A DNA stretch of 64,000 bases, taken from the NCBI GenBank assembly GCA_016859345.1, contig CM029115.1, positions 11,140,001 to 11,204,000 on the forward strand. Reading direction: 5' to 3'. The position numbers and the translations under genes were made by a program. Below the pieces are notes generated by a model. The model had not been told where the DNA came from and made no database searches. It was given only the letters and a program-made list of their open reading frames with translations. The stretch comes from Istiophorus platypterus (taxonomy: Eukaryota > Chordata > Actinopteri > Istiophoriformes > Istiophoridae). This document shows, in pieces, positions 59,901 through 64,000 of this stretch (within the stretch, counting starts at the first letter, position 1; each line of letters opens with the position of its first letter).

Positions 59901-62192
59901 CCCATGTACACACAAACGCACATAGAGACATACTGTACACACACTCATTACTTTACCCTGTACACCAACTGTACAATGCAGTGGTACTAACTAACCAATG
60001 CAAAGGTTACTAAACAAAAGTAGAAAATTAACTGGTGTCCTAAGAAACCCGACTCTCTTCCTCTACATCTGCATATGTCTATTGGTTCTGTGTTTTCATT
60101 ATATCTGAATAACTGATTAATTTCTACTTTTGTGTGGCTGATTAGTTAGGGATAATTTTGCTAGAGACCATTCTACCCATTACTATGCTTGTCTGGAAAA
60201 GTACAACAGAAATATAATCTGAAGTTGATTAGTTTATGGCTTTGTTTGGTCAGTCAAACTGAATGTCAGTAAAAAAAACAAACTTAATAAAAGTTAATTA
60301 TCATTATTGCAAGTCAAAAAATGCCACAGCAAAAAAATATTCCAAATGTCAGCTACAATCTGATGGTCCCTATGTTTGTTCTGTTGCTCTTTCAGATTGA
60401 GAAATTTTGGTTTAGATAACTTTTAGTATCAGATTAATTTTTTCTCTGCTGGTCTTCGTTTTTCAGCCTTTTTCTTTCCAGAATATTTCACTGTCAATCT
60501 GTCATAATGTGTCCTTTTCAACCTCTCTCCTCTCCATATGTCCTGTGTTTCTTGCCCTCTCTTTCCCTGGATCTTGGATGTAGGAACTGCTGATGTCTAA
60601 ACTGAGTGAAGGCACAGACACGCCAGGTGATCCTTCTCACTTGGTGCACTTTGGCCTCAGCTCTGATAGTTCTATGGAAACAGTCTGTTTTAACCCTCTT
60701 CACCAGTTTGACCACATTGGCAAGAAGAAGCTGGATCAGGTTTGCGTTTATTTGTTATTTATTTCTGCCCTATGAAATGTCTGATATTCTATTGACATTT
60801 GAGCTTCTTCATGCCTTCATGTCATTGTAACTTCCTCCCAAAGCCAGAAGATTAAAGTTGAAGGTTAGGAGTTGCTTGAGACTATATGGCCCGGGATACT
60901 CTAATATCTGATGTCTCTAATGTTGTCAGGTCTTTCTGGGGCTCAGCTTCCTTGTTCTCATAATTCACTGCCTTTCCCAAGCAGGAGTCAGGCTGATGGA
61001 AAGAAAAGAACACTATAAAGTTGAAAGGATGAGAGAGGCTGTATTTTTCATAAAAGCGTGAGTAATGTTAATGGAGAGTGCAGTCTTAAAGTGCACTTCT
61101 TTTGGGGTTCGAACCGTATACCCACTTACCCCAGACTTATCCCAAAAAGTGCCAGCGAGATGTTTGGTTAATGTTTGTTTTTTTTTTTCTTTCCTTAATG
61201 GGGATACATCCTGTTACAAGTAATATGAGTTCAATGTGAGAGTTTTCAGCTTTTTCCCTCATTTTTATCGTGCTATCGAGGGAAGATCCATTGATATTGC
61301 AAAAAAAAAAGAAAATCAAGATAGGCTAGTATCTCCTGAAGACAGGCCTGTGTGTTTCTTTGATCCCATGTAATGTAGTAGTGTTGTCGCTATTGTTTTT
61401 CAAGAAATGGCACATTTTAATCCTAAGACTCTGCCTGTTTTTGGCTTATCACAGGAGGCTGCATAGCTTTGCATAGAAACACCCTATTAAGAGAATGATT
61501 AAAATGCCTTCTCTGGTTCAGGTGCCTGTGTTGTTTGTCAAATAAAATGGAGGGAGGAGAAAAAAGTTACATCCATCAATCACCTATGATGAAGGAGTGG
61601 GGGAGGGGTTGGTTGCGGTGGGGCGTCGGGAGGGTGGATGGTGGATGGATGGAGGAAACGAGCGGAGTTCTCCTCCTTTTGTCAATAAAACTCAGCCTGG
61701 AGTTAAGACTGACATTTTGGCAATCAAAGCAATCTGATTTTTATTTGCTTTCCCAATATGGAGCTAGTGTGTTTGTGCATGAGTGTGTGTTTAAGGAAAA
61801 AAAAGAGAGGGATAAAAAAAAGCAGAGCAGTCAGAAGAGTAACGACTCCCTCCCAAAATTGATTTATCTTTCTATAAATGATGGCTACATCCCCCAAATG
61901 GATTTATAAATTAATTGCTGTCTTATTGGAATAAAAACCTTCTTGTGTGGACATGATTGATCGCCTGGTGTTGGTGGCCTGCGCTGGGGACCCCCCCCCC
62001 TCCTCCTTTGTTAGTGGGTCCCAGCTGGAGCAGTAATGCACTGATGGTATTAACCCTGATTAATAACTAACAATGTGCTATCCTCATACATCAACAGAGT
62101 GCCGTGGTCGACTGGGCATGGGACTGGCCAAGGCTGCTGCCAGCCTATCAGGGCATGAGTCAGGTCACCTTCAAAACTCTGCTGGCCAACAG
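14286..62192 (+). CDS. kiaa0825: KIAA0825 (C5orf36) orthologue, 21 coding exons, 3' end outside window
   Basis: The gene encodes a large vertebrate protein of unknown biochemical function (DUF4495 family); in human, loss is linked to postaxial polydactyly type A10. The model joins 14286-14416, 21175-21343, 21740-21934, 22148-22333, 22587-22911, 32951-33118, 34666-34751, 34946-35203, 39502-39818, 41445-41595, 43812-44002, 46058-46264, 46626-46736, 48619-48758, 52249-52428, 54790-55020, 55116-55420, 55654-55760, 58147-58291, 60584-60739 and 62098-62192. That is 3854 nt, 1284 codons plus 2 nt. All phases are compatible, and the length is close to the roughly 1275-residue human protein. The start MDW, the NASSIEQQLKEIQ string and the C-terminal WAWDWPRLLPAY motif match human. 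No signal peptide or membrane segment is evident; the protein is rich in leucine helices. The final exon (human about 30 residues) was not found. Human KIAA0825 spans several hundred kb; here about 50 kb. Confidence 0.93.
14417..21174 (+). other. KIAA0825 intron 1 (6.8 kb)
   Basis: No exon is seen. The non-repetitive blocks at about 16210-16940, 17250-17570 and 18390-18790 have mixed composition and homeodomain-type TAATTA/TAATTG motifs; they could be conserved enhancers. CA tracts lie at 20161-20218, with a GT compound tract at 20364-20454 preceded by a short repeated flank. Confidence 0.6.
20331..20454 (+). repeat. GT compound microsatellite with a shared 35-nt flank
   Basis: The flank containing ATCAAAAGAGCTGTGTTGGT lies directly before a GT/GTTT tract. 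The same flank occurs inverted before the CA/GT tract at 43201-43275. This suggests both came from one interspersed element that ends in a GT microsatellite. Confidence 0.8.
21175..21343 (+). CDS. kiaa0825: KIAA0825 coding exon 2
   Basis: The exon starts TTTTGCTCAG|C ATT GAA and ends AAA GCT GTG|GTAATA (phase 0). It encodes SIEQQLKEIQTKM and HQELMDFFKAV, like human SIKHCIKEIQSEI and HGDLIKFFKTL. Confidence 0.94.
21740..21934 (+). CDS. kiaa0825: KIAA0825 coding exon 3
   Basis: The exon has 65 codons, from CTATTCAG|CAA CAG to TTA GCG|GTAATA. It encodes GKEEVTLQLLLNLSSQCGV, like human NQEEMTLDLLWDLSCHSSV, then a serine-rich stretch also seen in human and VHTVVDDNS. Confidence 0.93.
22148..22333 (+). 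CDS. kiaa0825: KIAA0825 coding exon 4
   Basis: The exon has 62 codons, from TCCTGTAG|ATC CAG to CTT TAC CAG|GTGCGG. It encodes WDEVRLQLRRHLLDRL and CLQQLFFLYPKSEVLTLYQ, close to human WDDIRLHLRRFLVSKL and CLQQLLFLYPESEVIIKYQ. The true frame differs from the longest open frame at this position. Confidence 0.94.
22587..22911 (+). CDS. kiaa0825: KIAA0825 coding exon 5 (largest exon)
   Basis: The exon starts TTATCCAG|GGC CTA and ends ACT GTA G|GTAAGT (phase 1). It encodes FLNTAYLDTVARELASLVE and ECELALRDN, aligned with human FIKETYLDTVTEEMAKFLE and CELQFRENA. A basic, Ser-rich end (KIKKYSARSRA) follows. Confidence 0.93.
24445..24600. repeat. Long compound (GT)n array
   Basis: The array is about 156 bases of GT, interrupted by GC, TTTT and CT steps. 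It is one of the longest simple repeats in the window. Confidence 0.97.
27780..28265 (+). mobile_element. LINE (L2/Maui-like non-LTR) reverse-transcriptase fossil
   Basis: In one plus-strand frame there is YVDDVQIFI at 27843-27869 (the RT catalytic YxDD box). LDCNSLF follows at 28152-28172 and LQLVQNVASRMLIKTE at 28203-28250, the usual order in the C-terminal RT half of fish L2-like LINEs (YADDTQIY, LDYCNSL, LQLVQNAAAR). All three lie in the same frame, but stops intervene (for example TAA at 28188), so the copy is dead. Its 5' boundary is unclear; repeat-like sequence may extend up to about 27280. Confidence 0.72.
29285..29333. repeat. (GT)n microsatellite
   Basis: A GT tract with one GCAC break, in intron 5. 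Confidence 0.95.
29541..29589. repeat. (CA)n microsatellite at left edge of the tandem duplication
   Basis: This is a CA tract ending exactly where the duplicated unit begins (CTGTTTTCTATTCCG at 29589). Confidence 0.95.
29590..30695 (+). repeat. 1.1-kb tandem duplication, copy 1
   Basis: The unit runs from TGTTTTCTATTCCG to a terminal CA tract and recurs directly at an offset of 1106 bases. By eye only a handful of differences exist: GAATTC/GAAGTC near 29658, one TA indel near 29731, one G indel near 30197, and 2 bases before the terminal CA tract. The unit has no recognisable coding content. Confidence 0.95.
30338..30381 (+). repeat. 22-bp direct repeat, two units (also in copy 2)
   Basis: AAGAGAATCCAGCATCTCTC plus two bases occurs twice head to tail at 30338-30359 and 30360-30381. 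The same pair is present in the second copy near 31442-31485, so it predates the large duplication. Confidence 0.93.
30696..31800 (+). repeat. 1.1-kb tandem duplication, copy 2
   Basis: This is the second copy of 29590-30695, and it likewise ends in a CA tract (about 31785-31811). CA tracts at the left edge, the middle and the right edge suggest unequal exchange or replication slippage between CA repeats. An assembly artefact from two haplotypes is the main alternative. Confidence 0.95.
32951..33118 (+). CDS. kiaa0825: KIAA0825 coding exon 6
   Basis: The exon starts CCTTCACAG|CA CCA and ends TGT ATA AAA G|GTATGA (phase 1). It encodes VELPMKNRSFSL, LTQLAYTLLGFESNVKEL. Human has a corresponding CLPLDKVEFLSQLIKSFMKLEKGIQEL. 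The GCA codon is formed across the junction with exon 5. Confidence 0.88.
33119..34665 (+). other. KIAA0825 intron 6
   Basis: It contains a local 14-nt repeat (TTTACACTACAAAA, about 33274-33315) and a (CA)n tract at 33601-33670. A non-repetitive block at about 33780-34130 has several TAATTA/ATTAAT motifs and could be a conserved enhancer. Confidence 0.6.
33601..33670. repeat. (CA)n microsatellite
   Basis: A pure CA tract for about 63 bases, then one CTC break, intronic. Confidence 0.97.
34666..34751 (+). CDS. kiaa0825: KIAA0825 coding exon 7
   Basis: The exon starts GATCATTTAG|GC ATC and ends CCA CCA GAG|GTGAGT (phase 0). It encodes the polar stretch GILKKSKEDSD, KKSTAEKLLHPPE. Human has a similar hydrophilic segment (GSLKKPMKSF). 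It is weakly conserved, but phases match both neighbours. Confidence 0.82.
34946..35203 (+). CDS. kiaa0825: KIAA0825 coding exon 8
   Basis: The exon has 86 codons, from TTTTTCAG|AAA CAG to ATA GCC AAG|GTACTT, phase 0 at both ends. It encodes LEFNWRSAFRGLVPHMEHCV, KSLQQEEALYSS, and a Ser/Thr-rich end. The long open frame with strong splice signals and matching phase supports it. Confidence 0.88.
35204..39501 (+). other. KIAA0825 intron 8 (4.3 kb)
   Basis: No exon is recognised. The sequence is mostly AT-rich and unique, with short GT-rich spots near 37915 and 38540. Because the AG nearest to exon 9 is out of phase (see exon 9), a small missed exon here cannot be fully excluded. Confidence 0.55.
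39502..39818 (+). CDS. kiaa0825: KIAA0825 coding exon 9 (5' boundary uncertain)
   Basis: The frame SLPYITPQFCGTIMDELDAL, SSFLEACGRAAFAML, ATCIYVHQRLEHYHARL is open. It ends GCC AAA AT|GTAAGT (phase 2), which suits exon 10. For the start, exon 8 ends in phase 0, which fits the acceptor TTATTGAG|ATC ATC (exon from 39502). The stronger-looking ACGGACAG (exon from 39482) would read DFPSVIEII but needs a phase-1 donor. I prefer 39502. Confidence 0.85.
39819..41444 (+). other. KIAA0825 intron 9
   Basis: A GT-rich start (39828-39940) is followed by unique AT-rich sequence. The block at 40960-41130 is GC-richer, but no coding or repeat family is recognised. Confidence 0.55.
41445..41595 (+). CDS. 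kiaa0825: KIAA0825 coding exon 10
   Basis: The exon starts CCGTGCCTAG|A CCC CTG and ends TTC TAT GAG|GTAAGA (phase 0). It encodes QLTSYCIQVCYTCILQDAES and HHWADPKPFYE. The LQDAESHHW string is a strongly conserved part of the family. Confidence 0.94.
41596..43811 (+). other. KIAA0825 intron 10
   Basis: It contains the CA tract at 43201-43239 with the flank shared with 20331-20365 (inverted). Otherwise there are CT-rich and AT-rich unique stretches; no exon is seen. Confidence 0.55.
43201..43275 (-). repeat. (CA)n microsatellite with the shared 35-nt flank (inverted relative to 20331)
   Basis: On the minus strand it reads GTATGTGTTGAAATCAAAAG then AGCTGTGTTGGT and a GT tract, the same order as at 20331-20454. 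Confidence 0.82.
43812..44002 (+). CDS. kiaa0825: KIAA0825 coding exon 11
   Basis: The exon starts TTTCACAG|GGT GAG and ends CTG CAA ATC AG|GTACTT (phase 2). It encodes GERCSFSVQMWFYFLCGL, RSDLWAVLPAEMAREVL and RPSYKRHLQIR. This matches human GERCSFSIQMWHYF, DLWTVLPTKLAQEIL and QPTYKRTPQIR; it is one of the best-conserved exons. Confidence 0.95.
44003..46057 (+). other. KIAA0825 intron 11
   Basis: AT-rich unique sequence with a (GAT)n run near 44465-44482 and poly(A)/poly(T) runs near 44836 and 45050. Nothing coding is seen. Confidence 0.55.
46058..46264 (+). CDS. kiaa0825: KIAA0825 coding exon 12
   Basis: The exon starts GTGTCCAAG|A TGC GAC and ends CTG TAC AG|GTTTGT (phase 2). It encodes CDITALLLYVEQLMWSLCES and LLTVLVIVTAPLSLLYR. 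This is collinear with human CDVVTILLCTENMLWSVCTS and LFTTLVILTSPLTELYK. The acceptor lacks a strong pyrimidine tract but the frame is unambiguous. Confidence 0.92.
46626..46736 (+). CDS. kiaa0825: KIAA0825 coding exon 13
   Basis: The exon starts AATTCCTCCAG|G ACA TTT and ends GCC ATA CG|GTATGT (phase 2). It encodes TFMINPPKES, SSVVHWLNAIDPDLFTEHAI. Confidence 0.9.
47003..47044. repeat. (TA)n(CA)n compound microsatellite
   Basis: An AT dinucleotide tract of about 32 bases runs into a short CA tract. Confidence 0.95.
47448..47466 (+). promoter_or_regulatory. CTCF-like motif
   Basis: GCGCCAGGGGGCCCTCTGG resembles the CTCF core (CCASYAGRKGGCRS) in a locally GC-rich intronic block. This is a motif match only, and an orientation relative to other sites is not assessable here. 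Confidence 0.35.
48121..48187. repeat. (CA)n microsatellite
   Basis: A pure CA tract of about 67 bases, intronic. Confidence 0.97.
48619..48758 (+). CDS. kiaa0825: KIAA0825 coding exon 14
   Basis: The exon starts TACTCTCAG|A GAT GGC and ends GAA AAC TCT T|GTAAGT (phase 1). It encodes DGLMGQAAIACQLRLLTSD and LLLRILLYRDCHLLRILLEN. The arginine and tyrosine codons are split with the neighbouring exons as the phase requires. Confidence 0.92.
49770..50403 (+). mobile_element. Tc1/mariner transposase fossil
   Basis: The frame at 50083-50403 reads CLENVLWTDETKFELFEKS, QHYVGCKKFTAF, LPVKYGGGSI and FAASGPG. This is the middle of a Tc1-type DDE transposase (NVLWSDETKxELF, YVWRKK, VKHGGGSI, GCFxASGxG); the WTDE aspartate is at 50230-50232. 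RIVDLYQ with GNKT at about 49805-49840 resembles the N-terminal helix-turn-helix. The frame shifts between the two parts, bases are lost in the GGGSIMLWG region, and the last third is gone, so it is inactive. Confidence 0.82.
50449..50597. repeat. TATATG/TATG/TA compound array
   Basis: Arrays of TATATG, TATA, TATG and again TA follow directly on the Tc1 fossil, about 150 bases. The tail may have expanded at the element's broken 3' side. Confidence 0.93.
52249..52428 (+). CDS. kiaa0825: KIAA0825 coding exon 15
   Basis: The exon starts TTTTTTCCAG|AT TTT TGC after a long pyrimidine tract and ends ACA CTG GCA G|GTAAAG (phase 1). It encodes FLVTLFNLLSYMNTVPKALT and LQPYLERAQIWEHLYTLA. Confidence 0.92.
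52429..54789 (+). other. KIAA0825 intron 15
   Basis: A GATA/TA-rich run lies at about 52455-52500. The rest is AT-rich unique sequence with no coding signal recognised. Confidence 0.55.
54790..55020 (+). CDS. kiaa0825: KIAA0825 coding exon 16
   Basis: The exon starts TTTTTGCCAG|AC ACA ACG and ends GTC ACT AAG A|GTATGA (phase 1). It encodes VVISCVRATVTKSTNSLLVH, MAMGWQIKEELGEASSK and SKIPKDWNYTP. Confidence 0.92.
55116..55420 (+). CDS. kiaa0825: KIAA0825 coding exon 17
   Basis: The exon starts TCCCTCCAG|CT GTC GTA and ends CAA CAG AAA|GTAAGG (phase 0). It encodes LPLAVASVPLSIRFLFQAAE, GLLVWALLGCLIQGLED, ALDQEAKDRLSLLAECLQA. Human has GLLIWTLCCNLLEAL and ALSQEAKEKMLLLAECL at this place. Confidence 0.95.
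55654..55760 (+). CDS. kiaa0825: KIAA0825 coding exon 18
   Basis: The exon starts GTCCGACAG|GGT GTT and ends TCA GAC AG|GTGAAA (phase 2). It encodes GVPKPTVHKVLQTLEEKRPK and QLQKARKLC, nearly the same as human GVPKPTVHKVMQRMEEKRPK and QLQKAKKLC. This is the most conserved segment of the protein. Confidence 0.96.
55761..58146 (+). other. KIAA0825 intron 18
   Basis: CA tracts lie at 56820-56904 and 57007-57039. Unique blocks at about 56220-56720 and 57040-57460 have little simple repeat; the latter carries a PBX/HOX-type TGATTGAT motif (57206-57213) and TAATGA/ATTAAT motifs. No exon is seen. Confidence 0.6.
56820..56904. repeat. (CA)n microsatellite
   Basis: A pure CA tract of about 85 bases, the longest uninterrupted one in the window. 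Confidence 0.97.
58147..58291 (+). CDS. kiaa0825: KIAA0825 coding exon 19
   Basis: The exon starts TCGCTTTTAG|T GTA TTT and ends GGC AAT GAG|GTAGGG (phase 0). It encodes LTEQKISLMLLEVCHKAGG and DYLRQIYHIIQGNE. Human has LTEQKINMMVLDICHKPGG and EYLRQIYHILQLNE. Confidence 0.95.
58292..60583 (+). other. KIAA0825 intron 19
   Basis: AT-rich sequence with short AAATAAACATAT repeats near 58730-58765. No exon or mobile element is recognised. Confidence 0.55.
60584..60739 (+). CDS. kiaa0825: KIAA0825 coding exon 20
   Basis: The exon has 52 codons, from TTGGATGTAG|GAA CTG to CTG GAT CAG|GTTTGC, phase 0 at both ends. It encodes ELLMSKLSEGTDTPGD, VCFNPLHQFDHIGKKKLDQ. Human has AVFNPFHVYS and VLDQSAV around the same junction. 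Confidence 0.9.
60740..62097 (+). other. KIAA0825 intron 20
   Basis: A non-repetitive AT-rich block at about 61440-61960 with several homeodomain-type motifs (for example TAAATTAATT near 61908) is a possible conserved element. An 11-C run lies near 61990. No exon is seen. Confidence 0.5.
62098..62192 (+). CDS. kiaa0825: KIAA0825 coding exon 21 (last recognised)
   Basis: The exon starts CATCAACAG|AGT GCC and ends GCC AAC AG|GTAAAA (phase 2). It encodes SAVVDWAWDWPRLLPAYQGM and VTFKTLLANR, matching human SAVTKWNWNWSKLLPNYLGL and MTFNVLLKNR. About 30 residues should remain in a later exon. Confidence 0.94.
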
Positions 62193-63450
62193 GTAAAACC
62201 GAAATTTCACTTGTTACATAAACACATGTTCACTGTCAGCAGTTTGTACATGTGTGTGCAAAGGCAAATGTCTTTTTTTGTTTCATGTTTTTATTATGAT
62301 TCTCACAGGTGTCTTTGTTTTAGGGAGTCATTTAATGAAATAAAAGCTTAACTCCACAGAGGCATGTGCTGCATCAGTCTTTACCTGCACAAAATAAGGT
62401 GTTCGCTTGGGACTCCTGAGGCAAGTTTTTTTTTTTCCACCTCTAAATTCCCTTTTTGGCTTAACTTGGGTATAAGCTTTAGTCATTGGGGATCATAGGG
62501 CCTTGCTGCTCCTCATCAGAGGTTCAACCTTTCACTTTGTTCGAATGCCAAGGGCTCCTGTGGCTCCCAAAATAGCAGCTGAGCTGTCAAGGGCCCTCTT
62601 TGGAAAAATCATATTGGAGTACTATAATATGCTGTGTGTGTTCAGTCATGGCATCCTGTCTTTGTGTATGCACATGCACATGTGTGACTAACTGTCTGAG
62701 TCAACAAAATGGTTGAAGATTTTGGCAGTTTAGTTATTCCTGCTTTTTTGGTACTTTGGAGGTCTTGAGAGAGATTTAAAAGTAGTTAGAGATGGAAAAA
62801 GAATGGCTGGCTCAGATTTTGGTGTCACCTGATTGAAGAGTTTTTTTGCCCAAGTCCACCACTCCTGTTCCACCCCCACCCTCCTCTCCTGTTCTGCTCT
62901 GCAACGGGCATAAATATTTATGCAGGTATGTGACACATATTAGATGGCAATACTTCAGGCTGTTCCCCGTTCTCCATTCACAGCTGTCACGCTGCCAGCT
63001 ATCAGGGAGCCAAGGGGCTACTGCACCTTGTCTCCACGCCTACGCCCAATCCATTCTAAATCACCGCCATTGTAACACACACACACCTTTCTAACAAAGG
63101 GCAAGCTCTGCATCTGCCAAGGACACAGGTCTAATAAGGGTGAAGTATGCAGCTCTGTGCTGTGACGAGCTTTGTCGCCTTCATGCCTCTACCCCCTCCT
63201 TCCACACACACATACATACACTCCATTCTTCCTCCCCTTATATGCTGCTTTGTTGCATGTTAAAACAGATACTGTCATTGCTTGACTGAGCCAAATTAGT
63301 GTTGGGCATTCATGAATAGAAACTGAATGAAGTGGATATGAAGTCAGATAGGAGGAGAGAGAGAAAAAAGAGAGATTCCACTTGCAGTTTGATGCTGTGA
63401 GTGACATGGAGAGAGAGAGAGAGAGAGAAAGAGAGAGCAGTCAATACTGA

Positions 63451-63524
<74 letters not shown>

Positions 63525-64000
63525 AGTCAATACTGACAAGGCACCAAAAAGTATGAGGAAGGATGGGAAGTGGGAGGGGGTAAAGGTTATATAATTCACC
63601 CTAATCTCACAGTATCAAAGTGTCTGAGATTCTGTCATTTGCCTCATTAGCCTCTCTTTGTTGGGCAAGAGGAGCAGATTTCATGGAGGATTTGGAGAAT
63701 GGCTTTGGTTCTGCCTGAGACACTCGCACAGAGCAGGAAGTTAGTTTCACGGCTGGCGACATGTAAGCTGTCAAAGTTTTCCTCAGATCCATCTCTGGCT
63801 CAAAAATATCTCTCAAGCTATAGAAGGCCATTCATGGGATAAGCTCACTGATGTCGGATCCACTGATCCATTTGTTAGGGCAGATAAGGATAATGCTTTC
63901 TGTGTAACTGCAGAGAGAAGTGCCCTCAGCTGTTTTCACAGAGGCTTCACAACAATTACTCTTTTGCTACCTACTGTTGCTGGACAAACCACAGGATTTA
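62193..64000 (+). other. KIAA0825 intron 21 (terminal exon not found)
   Basis: No match to the expected acidic C-terminus (human DETLEEEEKAIL) was found. Unique blocks at about 62480-62620 and 63600-63960 and a duplicated GA array at 63403-63538 are the visible content. Confidence 0.55.
63403..63538. repeat. Duplicated (GA)n array unit
   Basis: The unit ACATGGA-(GA)n-GCAGTCAATACTGACA occurs twice head to tail. The 16-base end lies at 63437-63452 and 63523-63538. The GA part is about 26 bases in the first copy and about 68 in the second. Confidence 0.93.

Noticed and set aside
1..64000. CRISPR arrays, operons, prophage or bacterial defence genes
   Set aside because: The window is intron-rich vertebrate DNA; regular repeats here are microsatellites or one tandem duplication without spacers.

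Overview
The window looks like teleost fish nuclear DNA. It has short split exons with canonical GT/AG junctions, AT-rich introns of a few hundred bases to 10 kb, very abundant (CA/GT)n microsatellites, and decayed Tc1-type and LINE copies typical of ray-finned fish. There is no prokaryotic gene organisation. Most listed open frames are microsatellite or intron noise; the real genes had to be assembled exon by exon from homology, splice sites and reading phase.

Two genes lie head to head. On the minus strand, 3248-9399 holds 13 coding exons of slf1 (ANKRD32/BRCTD1), the BRCT and ankyrin protein that links RAD18 to the SMC5/6 complex in DNA repair. About 600 codons from the ATG onward are present. 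The ankyrin-coding 3' part was not found and should lie to the left of the window. On the plus strand, 14286-62192 holds 21 coding exons of the KIAA0825 (C5orf36) orthologue, about 1284 codons, missing only the last exon or exons. Human 5q15 has the same neighbours, so this is conserved vertebrate synteny. The two are separated by a CpG-rich probable bidirectional promoter region (about 9.6-10.65 kb) with an inverted pair of ETS-type motifs.

Layout: 1-3247 is slf1 intron with GT tracts and one arm of an inverted repeat; 3248-9399 is slf1; 9400-10650 is the shared promoter and 5' UTR zone; 10651-14264 is the probable KIAA0825 5' intron; 14265-22911 holds coding exons 1-5; 22912-32950 is a 10-kb intron with a long GT array, a LINE reverse-transcriptase fossil and a near-perfect 1.1-kb tandem duplication; 32951-48758 holds exons 6-14; 48759-52248 is an intron with a Tc1/mariner fossil and AT arrays; 52249-62192 holds exons 15-21; 62193-64000 is intron with a duplicated GA array.

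I see no previously undescribed gene system. The points most worth a second look are two slf1 splice donors that are also the first bases of GT-rich simple repeats, the recent tandem duplication bounded by CA tracts, a much shortened slf1 linker compared with human, and several non-repetitive intronic blocks that could be conserved enhancers. Homology statements rest on remembered family sequences; no search was run.
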